Shown: positions 25,772 to 34,331 of the stretch, one piece after another
Numbering within the stretch: position 1 is the first letter of the stretch
How the letters are laid out: each line of letters opens with the position of its first letter
Assembly (NCBI GenBank): GCA_050291935.1
Contig: JBNKKR010000001.1
Location: 1 to 64,000, forward strand
From: Desulfocapsa sp050291935
GTDB taxonomy: Bacteria > Desulfobacterota > Desulfobulbia > Desulfobulbales > Desulfocapsaceae
DNA length: 64,000 bases
Direction: 5' to 3'
Translations under genes and position numbers: made by a program
The notes under the pieces: generated by a model
Told to the model about the DNA's origin: nothing
What the model saw: only the letters and a program-made list of their open reading frames with translations
The model's database searches: none

Positions 25772-26028
25772 CTTTTTTTATCCGTTCGTTTTTTCGATAA
25801 ATCTGTCACCGGTGATGAGCGCTACAACAGATATCGTTTAACTGAAGAAGAGTACACTTCAAAAAAATATCTGCGGAAACATAACGAAGCGTTGTGTGAA
25901 AGGCAAATAAAAAAATGCTATTTTGGTGATTAACGGGCAGGACTTATTGGTAAAAATGAAATAGACGAATGGATGAAGAGATGGGATGAGTGATATCGCA
26001 GGCTACATGTATTTCTTGCATATCTACA

Positions 26029-27552
26029 CTATAAACTGCTTCTTATCGGACGGATAGGGAGGGTGATACTCACCTCAAGTCCCTGCTTGTTGTCAATATT
26101 GGCAATTGAAATGGACCCACCATGTTCTTTAATGGCTTGTTTGGCAATGGAGAGGCCGATTCCCTGGCCACCGCTTTTTCTGTTTCTTGAGTTTGATACC
26201 CGGTAAAAGGGCTTTAAGACACTTTGTAGTTCTGCTTCCGGGATACCTGGGCCATAATCTCTTACTTTGATAATAAGTTCGCTTCTGCTACCTTTTTCAA
26301 GAATTGTGGAAGAAATTTCAACAGTTGTATCTTCCGCTGTGTAATGAGCTGCGTTGCGAATAATGTTCTCTATTGCCCTTCGTAAAAGTTCTTCAGAACC
26401 GTCCAGGGTGATATCTGTCAACTTTGTTATAATTACCGATTTTGACTGAGCCTCTACTTCAAATGTAACATTTTCTGCAATATCACGTAGTATTGGTGAG
26501 AGTTCTACAGGTTTTTTGGGAAATCGCTCTTCACTGTTTTCCATACGAAACAGGGTGAGAAGCTGACCGATTAAATGATTGAGTTGCATTGACTCTTTTT
26601 CTATTTTTTCGAGCATCGCACCCGTTTTGCAAGAGTCTTTCTTTTTGGCAAGTTCCAGGGCCACGTTGATCCGAGCCAGCGGTGAGCGTAATTCATGGGA
26701 AATGTCAACAAGAAGACGCTTTTGCAAGTTGATCATTTTTTCCATACGTTCTGCCATGTTATCAAAATCTTTCGCCAGGTCCGATATCTCGCTTCCGGTT
26801 TTTCCCGGTATATGGCCCACCCTGGTGGAGAGATCACCGGTAGCAATCTGCTGGCTTGCTTTGCGCAACCGGTTTATGGGAGAACTGAAAGAACGTGCAA
26901 GTATGTAGCAGGCGAGACTTGCAATGGATATTAAAATAACAGTTTGTACAATGGTGTTTCTTATTGCAGGATTTCCCATCTCAGGGCCCATTTTTGCGGG
27001 GGGGGATATTTCTCCATCCCAGTAAGGAGGAGGGGGGCGATGGGCGTCAAATTCAGGAGGTGGGGGGCCTGGGTCAAATGCAGGGGGGGGCACTCTTTTT
27101 TGGGTGTACAGGCCTGCTACCACATATGATTGTCCATCTGGGAGAGTGTACTGTTTTGCAGAGAATAGCGTATCCTTTTCTTTGAGGAGGTGAAGCTTGT
27201 TATCAGACTTTGCTTCTATAATCATTTCTTTAACTGTTACAGGAACTGCTTTGTTGCCAGGGATAATGTTTGATCCGATGGATAAAAAGATTTCGCTTCC
27301 CAAAGGATCTTCTATCTTTTCCAGGTATTCTTCCACGGCTTGTTTTCCTCTGGTTTCGTAAATTGCATAGGCCGCTTCCCCTATAAGGGTCGATGACCTG
27401 GCAATATTTGATTCCAGCTTTTCACGAAAGTCATTGCGGGCACCTTCTAACGATTTGCGGGAGAAGGTATAAGCAATAAGACTGCTGATAAGAATTGATA
27501 CGAAAACCGTGAGGGCGAAACTTAAAAAGAGTTTGAAAAAAATTGAACGCAT
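26029..27552 (-). CDS. CpxA-like sensor histidine kinase with proline-rich periplasmic tail
   Basis: A 507-residue inner-membrane kinase. TM1 is at about 7-29, the periplasmic sensor at 30-198, TM2 at 199-219 and HAMP at about 220-273. HisKA follows with 'VDISHELRSPLARINVALELAK' (phospho-acceptor H286) and then HATPase_c with the N-box 'RAIENIIRNAAHYT' and G-boxes 'VRDYGPGIP' and 'GQGIGLSIAK'. Its organisation matches CpxA. The last 37 residues before TM2 (154-190) are extraordinarily proline-rich, with P-P-P, P-P-P-P and P-P-P-P runs. I chose the ATG at 27552; a TTG five codons upstream is possible. It lies 45 bases after the response-regulator gene and is its obvious partner. Confidence 0.88.
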   Translation of the reverse strand: MRSIFFKLFLSFALTVFVSILISSLIAYTFSRKSLEGARNDFREKLESNIARSSTLIGEAAYAIYETRGKQAVEEYLEKIEDPLGSEIFLSIGSNIIPGNKAVPVTVKEMIIEAKSDNKLHLLKEKDTLFSAKQYTLPDGQSYVVAGLYTQKRVPPPAFDPGPPPPEFDAHRPPPPYWDGEISPPAKMGPEMGNPAIRNTIVQTVILISIASLACYILARSFSSPINRLRKASQQIATGDLSTRVGHIPGKTGSEISDLAKDFDNMAERMEKMINLQKRLLVDISHELRSPLARINVALELAKKKDSCKTGAMLEKIEKESMQLNHLIGQLLTLFRMENSEERFPKKPVELSPILRDIAENVTFEVEAQSKSVIITKLTDITLDGSEELLRRAIENIIRNAAHYTAEDTTVEISSTILEKGSRSELIIKVRDYGPGIPEAELQSVLKPFYRVSNSRNRKSGGQGIGLSIAKQAIKEHGGSISIANIDNKQGLEVSITLPIRPIRSSL

Positions 27553-27597
27553 AATGTTACCAAACAAAATGGTTAAACTGGAAATATCCGTAATGAA

Positions 27598-28317
27598 TCA
27601 GGCATCGACATAAAGGTAGCCAACGCCACGGACGGTTTTTATTCGTTCAACTCCATGGATATGGCTGCCGAGTTTTTTTCTAAGGCTGCTAATGTGGACA
27701 TCAATACTCCGGTCAAACATGGCAAGTTTTCGATCAAATACGTCACGGGCAAGATCTTCACGACGAATGACTTGTCCGATATTAAGGACGAGCTTTTCCA
27801 GCAAAGAAAATTCAGCAGCGGTCAAAACCACCGCCTGTCCATCCTGGCTTACGGTTTGAGTTTTATAATCGATCACAAGATCACCCACTGTCAGTTGATT
27901 AGCCTTTTTTGGAGCATCCTTGTGAGTGGAACCGGTATTCCCCCTTCTTTGGATTGCACGGATTCTGGCAACAAGTTCCCTTGGATTAAACGGCTTGGGC
28001 ATATAATCATCCGCTCCCATTTCAAGCCCCACAATGCGGTCTACTTCACCTCCTCTTGCAGTCAACATCAAGACAGGGACTTGTGAATGCAGCCGAATTT
28101 CCCGAAGGACATCAAAACCGTTCATACCCGGTAGCATAACATCCAGAACAATAAAGGAGTAGGTATTGGAACGGATCTTTTCCAGTCCTTCAATCGGGTC
28201 AAAGGCTGTTTCGATTATGTATCCTTCCTGTTCCAGATAATCGGTTAATAGCTCACAGAGCTCTGTGTCATCGTCTATGATTAAAATATGATCATTTGTT
28301 TTTGCTGTTTCGGTCAT
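27598..28317 (-). CDS. CpxR-like OmpR-family response regulator
   Basis: A 239-residue two-domain regulator. The receiver (about 10-125) has the acidic pair in 'LIIDDD', the phospho-acceptor Asp in 'FIVLDVMLPGMNG', Thr in 'LMLTARGG' and Lys in 'MPKPF'. The C-terminal winged helix (about 145-238) has 'VVLTAAEFSLLEKL' and 'DRSIDVHISSLRKKLG' plus 'IKTVRGVGYLYV'. It heads the RR-kinase pair and is divergent from the EF-hand gene. A perfect GTAAA-N5-GTAAA box, the known CpxR site, lies in the divergent gap. That box and its relatives at 37037 and 47605 are the likely binding sites of this protein. Confidence 0.9.
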   Translation of the reverse strand: MTETAKTNDHILIIDDDTELCELLTDYLEQEGYIIETAFDPIEGLEKIRSNTYSFIVLDVMLPGMNGFDVLREIRLHSQVPVLMLTARGGEVDRIVGLEMGADDYMPKPFNPRELVARIRAIQRRGNTGSTHKDAPKKANQLTVGDLVIDYKTQTVSQDGQAVVLTAAEFSLLEKLVLNIGQVIRREDLARDVFDRKLAMFDRSIDVHISSLRKKLGSHIHGVERIKTVRGVGYLYVDA

Positions 28318-28527
28318 TGCAATCCTTAGGAAAAATAGCGAGGTGAATTGTCCATTGAGTAAGAGTATATGGATATTTATCTATATGCAATATGCCTTTG
28401 TGAAACGTACCTTTTGCAAAATCACCATTTTTTTGCCGTCATGTTTTGCTTCTGCTGTAATTTTCCATAAATAGTTTTTGTGGCCCTGGGTGGAAAGTTA
28501 CACCATGGCCTATGGAATTCACCTAAC

Positions 28528-28542
28528 TTTACATTTCTTTAC
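28528..28542 (-). promoter_or_regulatory. Perfect CpxR-type box upstream of EF-hand gene
   Basis: On the minus strand this reads GTAAA-GAAAT-GTAAA, an exact match to the CpxR consensus GTAAA-N5-GTAAA. A third, weaker repeat (GTGAA) follows after another five bases. The box ends 134 bases before the EF-hand start. Orientation relative to that gene is the same as for the boxes at 37037 and 47605 relative to theirs. Confidence 0.75.
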
Positions 28543-28635
28543 AAAAATTGTCGGTAAGTTAACATACTTTTTTTTATGGTTGGCCGATACTGATTACACA
28601 GAAGTTTGGTCTGCTCCTATGGGGCAATGGAATTT

Positions 28636-28644
28636 TGGTACAAT
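28636..28644 (+). promoter_or_regulatory. Candidate extended -10 promoter of EF-hand gene
   Basis: TGGTACAAT matches the extended -10 pattern TGnTATAAT with one mismatch and lies 32 bases ahead of the EF-hand ATG. No good -35 is visible at 17 bases, as is usual for extended -10 or activator-dependent promoters. Confidence 0.4.
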
Positions 28645-28676
28645 TAATGGTGGATGTTCAATATGGAGGTCACATT

Positions 28677-29474
28677 ATGGTAAGCAGTATAGGTGGAAGT
28701 AGCAGTATGTTACATGCAATGTATGCCAAAAATATACAGCCAAAGGTGAGTCCTGAAGAAAAATTCAGTGAGCTTGACACGGATGGTGACGCTGTTCTTA
28801 GCGCATCGGAGCTAAAAGTTGTTGCAGAAGAGGTGGCAGCAAGGAGTGGTCAGAGTCTCAATATTGATGAGATGATCACAAGCTATGACGTGGATGGTGA
28901 TGCAATGCTTGATCAAAGTGAGATGGACACTATGATGCAAGATGTTATGGAAAATGTTGCTCCCCCACCTCCCCCTGAAGATTCATCGGCAATGGTTATG
29001 CAGGCACTTTCCGCATATCAGGAAAATCAAGGGGAAGATGGGCTCGCCACGTTGTTGGAACAGTTAGGCTCAACAGAAATGGTCCCACCACCACCTCCAA
29101 GTCCCGAAGAAAAATTTAATGAGTTGGATAGCGATGGGGATGGGGTGCTGAGTGTTGATGAACTTGAGGCAGCGACCGAAGAACTTTCTTCGCTGACAGG
29201 TCAAAACATCGACAGTGAAGAGGCGTTGGCAACCTATGATGCCGATGGAGACGGAGCGCTCAGTATGGATGAAATGGATAGCATGATGTCAGATTTGCGA
29301 GAGGAACTTGGTCCCCCACCCAATATGAAAGAAGGAGGCAGCATGGCGGATGCATTGGCCGCATACTTAGCAGAAAGTGATGAGAATACCATGGATACCA
29401 TATTGGAGATATTGGGCAAATATTCAGGGAATAGTGAGCAGAGTTCTCAGTCAGGTGTCAATATTGAAGCGTAA
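28677..29474 (+). CDS. Duplicated four-EF-hand protein with poly-proline linkers
   Basis: A 265-residue acidic protein with four canonical calcium-binding loops: DTDGDAVLSASE (34-45), DVDGDAMLDQSE (71-82), DSDGDGVLSVDE (151-162) and DADGDGALSMDE (188-199). The protein is a tandem duplication. Residues about 25-133 and 142-250 share the order S-P-E-E-K-F, EF-hand pair, E-M-D-x-M-M, a poly-Pro stretch (P96-P100 in the first copy; P213-P215 in the second), then 'SAM..AL.AY' and a helix ending L-E-x-L-G. No signal peptide is seen, so it is cytosolic unless exported by an unusual route. I chose the ATG at 28677 because of GGAGG nine bases ahead. It is preceded by a CpxR-type box and followed by efflux genes. 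Likely a calcium sensor or buffer. Confidence 0.85.
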   Translation: MVSSIGGSSSMLHAMYAKNIQPKVSPEEKFSELDTDGDAVLSASELKVVAEEVAARSGQSLNIDEMITSYDVDGDAMLDQSEMDTMMQDVMENVAPPPPPEDSSAMVMQALSAYQENQGEDGLATLLEQLGSTEMVPPPPPSPEEKFNELDSDGDGVLSVDELEAATEELSSLTGQNIDSEEALATYDADGDGALSMDEMDSMMSDLREELGPPPNMKEGGSMADALAAYLAESDENTMDTILEILGKYSGNSEQSSQSGVNIEA

Positions 29475-29535
29475 CAACGTATTGTTCCAGGCATATACGC
29501 GGTATGCTTTTGGCTCACGGTCATAGGCAGAGTAT

Positions 29536-31047
29536 GTGTTGAGTTTTCCAACTGTTGTATCCATACGATTTTGCCACCTTTCCTTTATCCTGGAAAGGTG
29601 GCATGTTTCCCATTTGTTTAATAGTGCGGTTATCATCATTGCCACTTTCCTGTTGTCTGCATGTACTGTGGTTGGACCGGATTACGTGGCTCCCGGGGAT
29701 GGATGTGTCCCACAAGAGTGGAATAGTGTCGATTCCATAAAAGGTGCTGATGCATCTGTTAGAAACGAGGAGCTGAGCAGGTGGTGGCAGCAATTTCATG
29801 ATCCACTCCTTTCCCGTTTGATTAACCTTGCCCTTGCAAATAATAAAGATCTGCACCAAGCAAGAGCAAGGCTCCGTGAAGCTCGCGCGCAAAAAGGAGT
29901 CACCGACGCGCAGCGATATCCATCACTGGATGCGACGGGAGCCATTGTCCGTAGCAATGGTGGTGATAATTCAGGTGATGATTCCTATTCAGTCGGTTTT
30001 GATGCGGGGTGGGAGATTGATATATTTGGTGGATTGAAACGGGCGGAAGAAGCAGCAGAAGCCAATATACAAAGCAATCTGGAAAGTTACAGAGATGTTC
30101 TTGTGTCACTTTCTGCAGAAGTAGCCCTGGATTATATAGAGTTACGAATACAACAAAATAACCTCCTGCTTGCCGAGGAAGCTCTTGATCTGCAGCAGCA
30201 AAATTTTGATCTGGTGAGCTATCAAGTGCAAGCGGGGGTAAAAGACAAAACAGCCCTTCACCAGGCCAAGTGCACGGTGGAAAGCAGTAAGGCGGTACTT
30301 TTTGCCATTAACACCAGTTTGAATGAAGCCAAAAATAGTCTTGCAGTTCTTACGGGAAATATTCCTGGTACCTTGCATAAGGAGCTGGATGATAGTGGAC
30401 CCATTCCCGTTATATCTTCGTCGGTAACCGTTGGAATACCAGCAGAAACAGTACGAAGACGTCCAGATATTCGTAAAGCTGAACAAGATTATGCTGCCCA
30501 AACTGCAGAAATTGGTGTGGCCACCGCAGACTTATATCCAAAATTTACCCTAGCGGGCTCTATCGGTATTGAATCCCTTGATCTGATTGATGTATTCACC
30601 CTTAATAGTGCTATGTGGGGTATCGGGCCCAAGGTGAGCTGGAATGTGTTTGACGCGGGATCTATCCACAGAAATATTGATGTGCAATCAGCTAAACAGG
30701 AGGAGTATCTGTTTGCCTATGAAGAGGTGGTGCTAAATGCCATGGAAGAGGTAGAAAACGCTCTTACCGCCTATGCCTATGAACAGCAACGCAATCACTC
30801 GTTGCACCTTGTCGTGGACTCGAAGGCAAAAGCACTTGCCGCAATTACAGCACAGTATCAAGCAGGTACCATCGATTATATAACCCTTATTGAGAACCAA
30901 CAATCTCTTCTTGAGGAAAAACAGAGCTTGCTGGAAAGCGATGGAGAGAATGGAAAAAATATTGTGCGCTTGTATAAGGCACTCGGAGGGGGATGGGAAA
31001 CCCCTTGGGAACATGGACAGAATATAAACAATGAATCCTCAAGGTAG
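29536..31047 (+). CDS. Outer-membrane efflux lipoprotein, TolC/NodT family
   Basis: A TolC-family outer-membrane factor. The lipobox L-L-S-A-C (Cys at codon 43 of the longest frame) is followed by 'TVVGPDYVAP', the standard N-terminus of NodT-type RND/ABC outer-membrane lipoproteins. Two OEP repeats are seen ('FHDPLLSRLINLALANNKDL', 'EVALDYIEL', 'AETVRRRPDIRKAEQDYAA', 'FDAGSIHRNIDVQSAKQEEY', 'YQAGTIDYITLIENQQSLL'). It would form the trimeric exit duct for the adjacent MacA/MacB-type pump. The start is uncertain: GTG at 29536 gives a 42-residue leader, and TTG at 29614 gives a short one without basic residues. A perfect 11-bp inverted repeat (29573-29602) lies between them. The stop overlaps the macA start by 17 bases. 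Confidence 0.85.
   Translation: MLSFPTVVSIRFCHLSFILERWHVSHLFNSAVIIIATFLLSACTVVGPDYVAPGDGCVPQEWNSVDSIKGADASVRNEELSRWWQQFHDPLLSRLINLALANNKDLHQARARLREARAQKGVTDAQRYPSLDATGAIVRSNGGDNSGDDSYSVGFDAGWEIDIFGGLKRAEEAAEANIQSNLESYRDVLVSLSAEVALDYIELRIQQNNLLLAEEALDLQQQNFDLVSYQVQAGVKDKTALHQAKCTVESSKAVLFAINTSLNEAKNSLAVLTGNIPGTLHKELDDSGPIPVISSSVTVGIPAETVRRRPDIRKAEQDYAAQTAEIGVATADLYPKFTLAGSIGIESLDLIDVFTLNSAMWGIGPKVSWNVFDAGSIHRNIDVQSAKQEEYLFAYEEVVLNAMEEVENALTAYAYEQQRNHSLHLVVDSKAKALAAITAQYQAGTIDYITLIENQQSLLEEKQSLLESDGENGKNIVRLYKALGGGWETPWEHGQNINNESSR
29573..29602. repeat. Perfect 11-bp inverted repeat near the start of the TolC-family gene
   Basis: GCCACCTTTCC (29573-29583) and GGAAAGGTGGC (29592-29602) are exact reverse complements around an 8-base loop. 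It lies 98 bases after the EF-hand stop and could terminate or attenuate that transcript. No long T-tract follows, so a regulatory hairpin or protein-binding site is equally possible. Confidence 0.6.
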
Positions 31048-32341
31048 ACAAAATATAGTGCAGCAGGATGATCTGATTTTGGAGCTCAAGGCATCAGAAT
31101 CAGAAAGTCGGTTTCTTTCAAAGCGATGGCTAGTTTTCTTTCTTTTTTTTGTGAGCATTGGAGCAGTGTATTTTCTCTTTTTGCAAAAGACTGCCCCACA
31201 AAAAAATATCTTTTATAAAACGGCCCTGGTTGAGCGGGGGAAGCTTGCCGTGGTGGTGACGGCCACCGGGACGCTGCAACCCATTAACGAAGTGGATGTG
31301 GGGACGGAGGTTTCCGGGACCGTTCGCCATATTTACGCAGATTATAACGGTCGCGTTGAAAAGGGCCAGGTTTTGGCAGTCCTTGACACCAGTTCGTTAA
31401 ACGCGCAGGTAAAACAATCAGAAGCCTTGCTTGCCTCAGCAAAGGCAGGTCTTTTGCAAGTTAAGGCGGATGTTTTGGAAGCAAAAAAAAACCTTAGTCG
31501 GATGCACCATTTGCAAAAATTGAGTAGTGGGGAACTTCCATCGTCTCAAGAACTTGACGTGGCGGAAATTGCACTGCAGCGTGCAGAGGCAGAAGAGGCC
31601 CAAAGCCTGGCAGCCATTGATGAGGCCGCTGCAAAACTGTCAATGGATCAGACAAATCTTGAAAAGGCGACAATTTTCTCACCTATTACCGGGATTGTGC
31701 TTGAGAGAAGTGTTGAGGTGGGGCAAACCGTTGCTGCTTCCCTTGAGTCTCCGGTGCTCTTTACCTTGGCAGAAGATTTACGAAAGATGGAGTTGCAGGT
31801 CAATGTTGATGAAGCAGATATAGGAAAACTACAAGAAACGCAACAGGCCAGTTTTACAGTCGATGCCTATCCAAAACGAACATTTCCATCAATAGTCAAA
31901 CAGGTCCGTTTTGGTGCCCAGGAGGACGAGGGAGTGGTTACCTATATAACCATTTTGGAGGTCGATAATAGTGATTTTCCCCTGCGTCCGGGGATGACAG
32001 CCACAGCCGATATAGTTGTTAAACAGGTCGAAGACGCAGTGATGGTACCAAATGCAGCACTACGTTTTACCCCTAAAAAAATGGGGTCCAAGGGTGCTCC
32101 TCCTGCCAAAAGAAGTCTTTTGAGCAAAATTATGCCAGGTCCGCCCCGTCCTCCCTCGCAGCAAATGAAAAAATTGTCTCCAACCAATGGCCAATCCGCA
32201 GTATGGATTTTGCAAGATGGACGTCCCATGCAAGTCCCTGTCCGCACAGGAATCAGCAATGATTCCATGACGGAAATAGTGGAAGGAGATCTTGATGAGG
32301 GAGATCGGTTGATTACTGAGGAACAAAACGGGGAACAATAA
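31031..32341 (+). CDS. macA: Periplasmic adaptor subunit of MacAB-type efflux pump
   Basis: A 436-residue HlyD/MacA-type adaptor anchored by one membrane helix (about 36-53). The barrel-sandwich (lipoyl) half 'VDVGTEVSGTVRHIYADYNGRVEKGQVLAVLD' and its partner 'ATIFSPITGIVLERSVEVGQTV' flank a coiled-coil hairpin (about 125-210). Beta-barrel and membrane-proximal domains follow ('LRPGMTATADIVVK', 'VMVPNAALRF'). Residues about 350-385 are an inserted Lys/Pro-rich loop absent from standard MacA. It links the TolC-family duct to the MacB-type pump. The gene overlaps tolC by 17 bases, and its stop shares one base with the next start (TAATG). Substrate unknown. Confidence 0.88.
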   Translation: MNPQGRQNIVQQDDLILELKASESESRFLSKRWLVFFLFFVSIGAVYFLFLQKTAPQKNIFYKTALVERGKLAVVVTATGTLQPINEVDVGTEVSGTVRHIYADYNGRVEKGQVLAVLDTSSLNAQVKQSEALLASAKAGLLQVKADVLEAKKNLSRMHHLQKLSSGELPSSQELDVAEIALQRAEAEEAQSLAAIDEAAAKLSMDQTNLEKATIFSPITGIVLERSVEVGQTVAASLESPVLFTLAEDLRKMELQVNVDEADIGKLQETQQASFTVDAYPKRTFPSIVKQVRFGAQEDEGVVTYITILEVDNSDFPLRPGMTATADIVVKQVEDAVMVPNAALRFTPKKMGSKGAPPAKRSLLSKIMPGPPRPPSQQMKKLSPTNGQSAVWILQDGRPMQVPVRTGISNDSMTEIVEGDLDEGDRLITEEQNGEQ

Positions 32342-33033
32342 TGGACGCAGGGTTGACACCACAAATTGAATTTAGAGATGTCAGCAAAGTGTACGGTTTT
32401 GGGGATACGACCGTTAATGCCTTACAGAATGTTGATCTGCGAATATATCAGGGTGAGTTTGTGGTCATTATGGGATCAAGTGGATCTGGCAAATCAACCT
32501 GTATGAATATTCTCGGTTGCCTGGATACACCAAGTAGTGGTCGTTTCTTCTTTAAAAATGCTGATGTGGGTGCATTTAGCCGCAAATATCGTTCTCTTTT
32601 AAGACGTCATTATCTCGGTTTTGTGTTTCAAGGGTTCAATCTGTTGCAGAGGACTTCTGCCATTGAGAATGTGGAACTTCCCCTGATATACAAACGTATC
32701 GATCGTAGAACACGCTATACATTGGCCATGCAAGCCCTAAAGTCTGTTGGTTTGGCCGGCAGAGCACAGCATGCGTCCAATGCCCTATCCGGTGGGCAGC
32801 AACAGCGGGTGGCAATTGCCCGTGCCATTGTTACCGCTCCTTCTCTGCTGCTGGCCGATGAACCCACCGGAAATTTGGATACGGCGACAAGTATCGAGAT
32901 TATGGAGCTGTTGACCGCGCTCAATAAGGAGCAGAATATAACCATCGTTATGGTTACCCATGAGCCTGATATGGCAAACTATGCCGATAGAATTATTCGA
33001 TTTCGTGATGGACATGTTCTAACAGAAGAGTAG
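32341..33033 (+). CDS. MacB-type ABC transporter ATP-binding protein
   Basis: A 230-residue ATPase of the MacB/LolD branch. Walker A is 'GSSGSGKST', the Q-loop region is 'FVFQGFNLLQRTSAIENVELPLIY', the signature is LSGGQQQR, Walker B is 'LLLADEPTGNLD' and the switch His is in 'MVTHEPD'. E. coli MacB carries this domain fused to its membrane part; here they are separate genes, as in many non-enteric relatives. ATP binding by this subunit drives the mechanotransmission pump. It overlaps macA by one base and lies 13 bases before the permease gene. No defects are seen. Confidence 0.92.
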   Translation: MDAGLTPQIEFRDVSKVYGFGDTTVNALQNVDLRIYQGEFVVIMGSSGSGKSTCMNILGCLDTPSSGRFFFKNADVGAFSRKYRSLLRRHYLGFVFQGFNLLQRTSAIENVELPLIYKRIDRRTRYTLAMQALKSVGLAGRAQHASNALSGGQQQRVAIARAIVTAPSLLLADEPTGNLDTATSIEIMELLTALNKEQNITIVMVTHEPDMANYADRIIRFRDGHVLTEE

Positions 33034-33046
33034 TTGGAGTGGATGG

Positions 33047-34252
33047 ATGTTTGCAAATAGTGCATTGTTGGCATTTCGTGAGATTGGTCGAAACGTGCTA
33101 CGTTCTTTTCTGACAATCCTAGGGATTGTTATTGGTGTGGCTTCAGTTGTTATTCTGGTTACCATGGGAAATGGCGCAACAGCCCAGGTTACTAAGCAGA
33201 TAGCAAGCCTTGGCAGCAATCTGCTGATGATTCGTACGGGACAACATATGGGGCCGGGACAGAGTAGTAGTGCTCCTCCCTTTGATCTGGCTGATACCCG
33301 GGCCCTAAAAAATGAGATCGTTTCCCTGGCAGCAGTTTCTCCCTCTTCGTCGGAAATGATGGTTGCTGTCCATGGAAATAGTAACTGGAATACCAGAATC
33401 ACAGGGATTGATAATGGTTTTTTTACCGTTCGTAACTGGAGTCTTTCTTCCGGCAGGTGTTTTCAGGAAGATGAAGTACATGCTGGCGCCGCTGTTTGCG
33501 TTATTGGCGCCACCGTAAGAGAGGAACTGTTTGGCTCCCGTGCACCCCTTGACAGCAAAATACGGATTGGCAACTTTTCTTGTAGGGTTATAGGAGTGCT
33601 GGGGGCGAAAGGAGAAACTTCTTTTGGTTCTGATCAAGACGATTTAATTCTTCTCCCTCTTCATACCTTCCAGCGAAGGATCGCCGGGAATACAGATATC
33701 AGTACCATACAGGTATCTGTGAAAGACGGCGAATCCACAGATAATGCCAAAAATGAGATTGAGCTTCTTCTGCGAAATAGGCGTCATATATCGGCAACGG
33801 AAGAAGATAACTTTCAAGTTATGGATATGAAGGAGATCAGTAGTATGCTCACCAGTACCACCCGCACCCTTACCACACTTCTTGGGGCAGTGGCTGCTGT
33901 GAGTTTGCTGGTTGGTGGCGTTGGTATTATGAATATAATGCTGGTCTCTGTCACGGAACGGACAAGGGAAATCGGTATTCGCCTGGCTATTGGCGCCATG
34001 GAACGTGATGTTTTACTGCAATTTTTGACTGAAGCGGTGGTTTTATCATCCTTTGGAGGGATTATCGGGATAGTGCTGGCCTTGCTAGGCTCTATCATCC
34101 TTTCCGATATGTTGCAGATCCCATTTCTTTTTGATCCCAAAATAAATGGCATAGCCTTTCTTTTTGCTGCCGGAGTTGGTGTGGTTTTTGGATATTTCCC
34201 AGCCAGAAAGGCGGCAATGCTTGATCCCATTGATGCTCTGCGTTACGAGTAA
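33047..34252 (+). CDS. MacB-type ABC transporter permease (FtsX family)
   Basis: A 401-residue permease with the four-helix MacB topology. TM1 is in 'VLRSFLTILGIVIGVASVVILVTMGNGA' (about 18-45), a large periplasmic MacB_PCD domain spans about 46-260, and TM2-TM4 form the FtsX domain with 'VSVTERTREIGIRLAIGAMERDVLLQFLTEA', the ATPase coupling region. It is the last gene of the tolC-macA-ATPase-permease operon and is followed by a stem-loop. With its partners it would pump a small molecule, peptide or lipid from the periplasm across the outer membrane. The substrate is unknown. Confidence 0.92.
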   Translation: MFANSALLAFREIGRNVLRSFLTILGIVIGVASVVILVTMGNGATAQVTKQIASLGSNLLMIRTGQHMGPGQSSSAPPFDLADTRALKNEIVSLAAVSPSSSEMMVAVHGNSNWNTRITGIDNGFFTVRNWSLSSGRCFQEDEVHAGAAVCVIGATVREELFGSRAPLDSKIRIGNFSCRVIGVLGAKGETSFGSDQDDLILLPLHTFQRRIAGNTDISTIQVSVKDGESTDNAKNEIELLLRNRRHISATEEDNFQVMDMKEISSMLTSTTRTLTTLLGAVAAVSLLVGGVGIMNIMLVSVTERTREIGIRLAIGAMERDVLLQFLTEAVVLSSFGGIIGIVLALLGSIILSDMLQIPFLFDPKINGIAFLFAAGVGVVFGYFPARKAAMLDPIDALRYE

Positions 34253-34256
34253 AAGG

Positions 34257-34297
34257 TGAAGGGTGCTGCGGGAGAGGAAGATCCCGCGCACCCTTCA
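34257..34297. terminator. Stem-loop between convergent permease and sulfotransferase genes
   Basis: TGAAGGGTGC-t-GCGGG (34257-34272) pairs with CCCGC-GCACCCTTCA (34283-34297), a 15-bp stem with one bulged base and a 10-base loop. It starts 4 bases after the permease stop. There is no T-tract on the plus strand, so it may be a Rho-assisted or 3'-protecting hairpin. Confidence 0.55.
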
Positions 34298-34331
34298 GTT
34301 GGGGTATCAATGCAATGGAAAGAAAGTCCTT

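Larger units (their letters stand above)
28318..28676. other. Divergent regulatory gap between response regulator and EF-hand genes
   Basis: 359 bases without a supported gene. It is AT-rich and contains the CpxR-type box (28528-28542), a candidate extended -10 for the EF-hand gene (28636-28644), and the strong GGAGG site ahead of 28677. It must also hold the promoter of the response regulator and kinase on the minus strand, which I could not locate with confidence. Confidence 0.7.

Noticed and set aside
25739..25933. Possible small gene on the plus strand ahead of the VTC gene
   Set aside because: The start overlaps the VTC gene in antisense, there is no ribosome-binding site and no similarity I can recognise.
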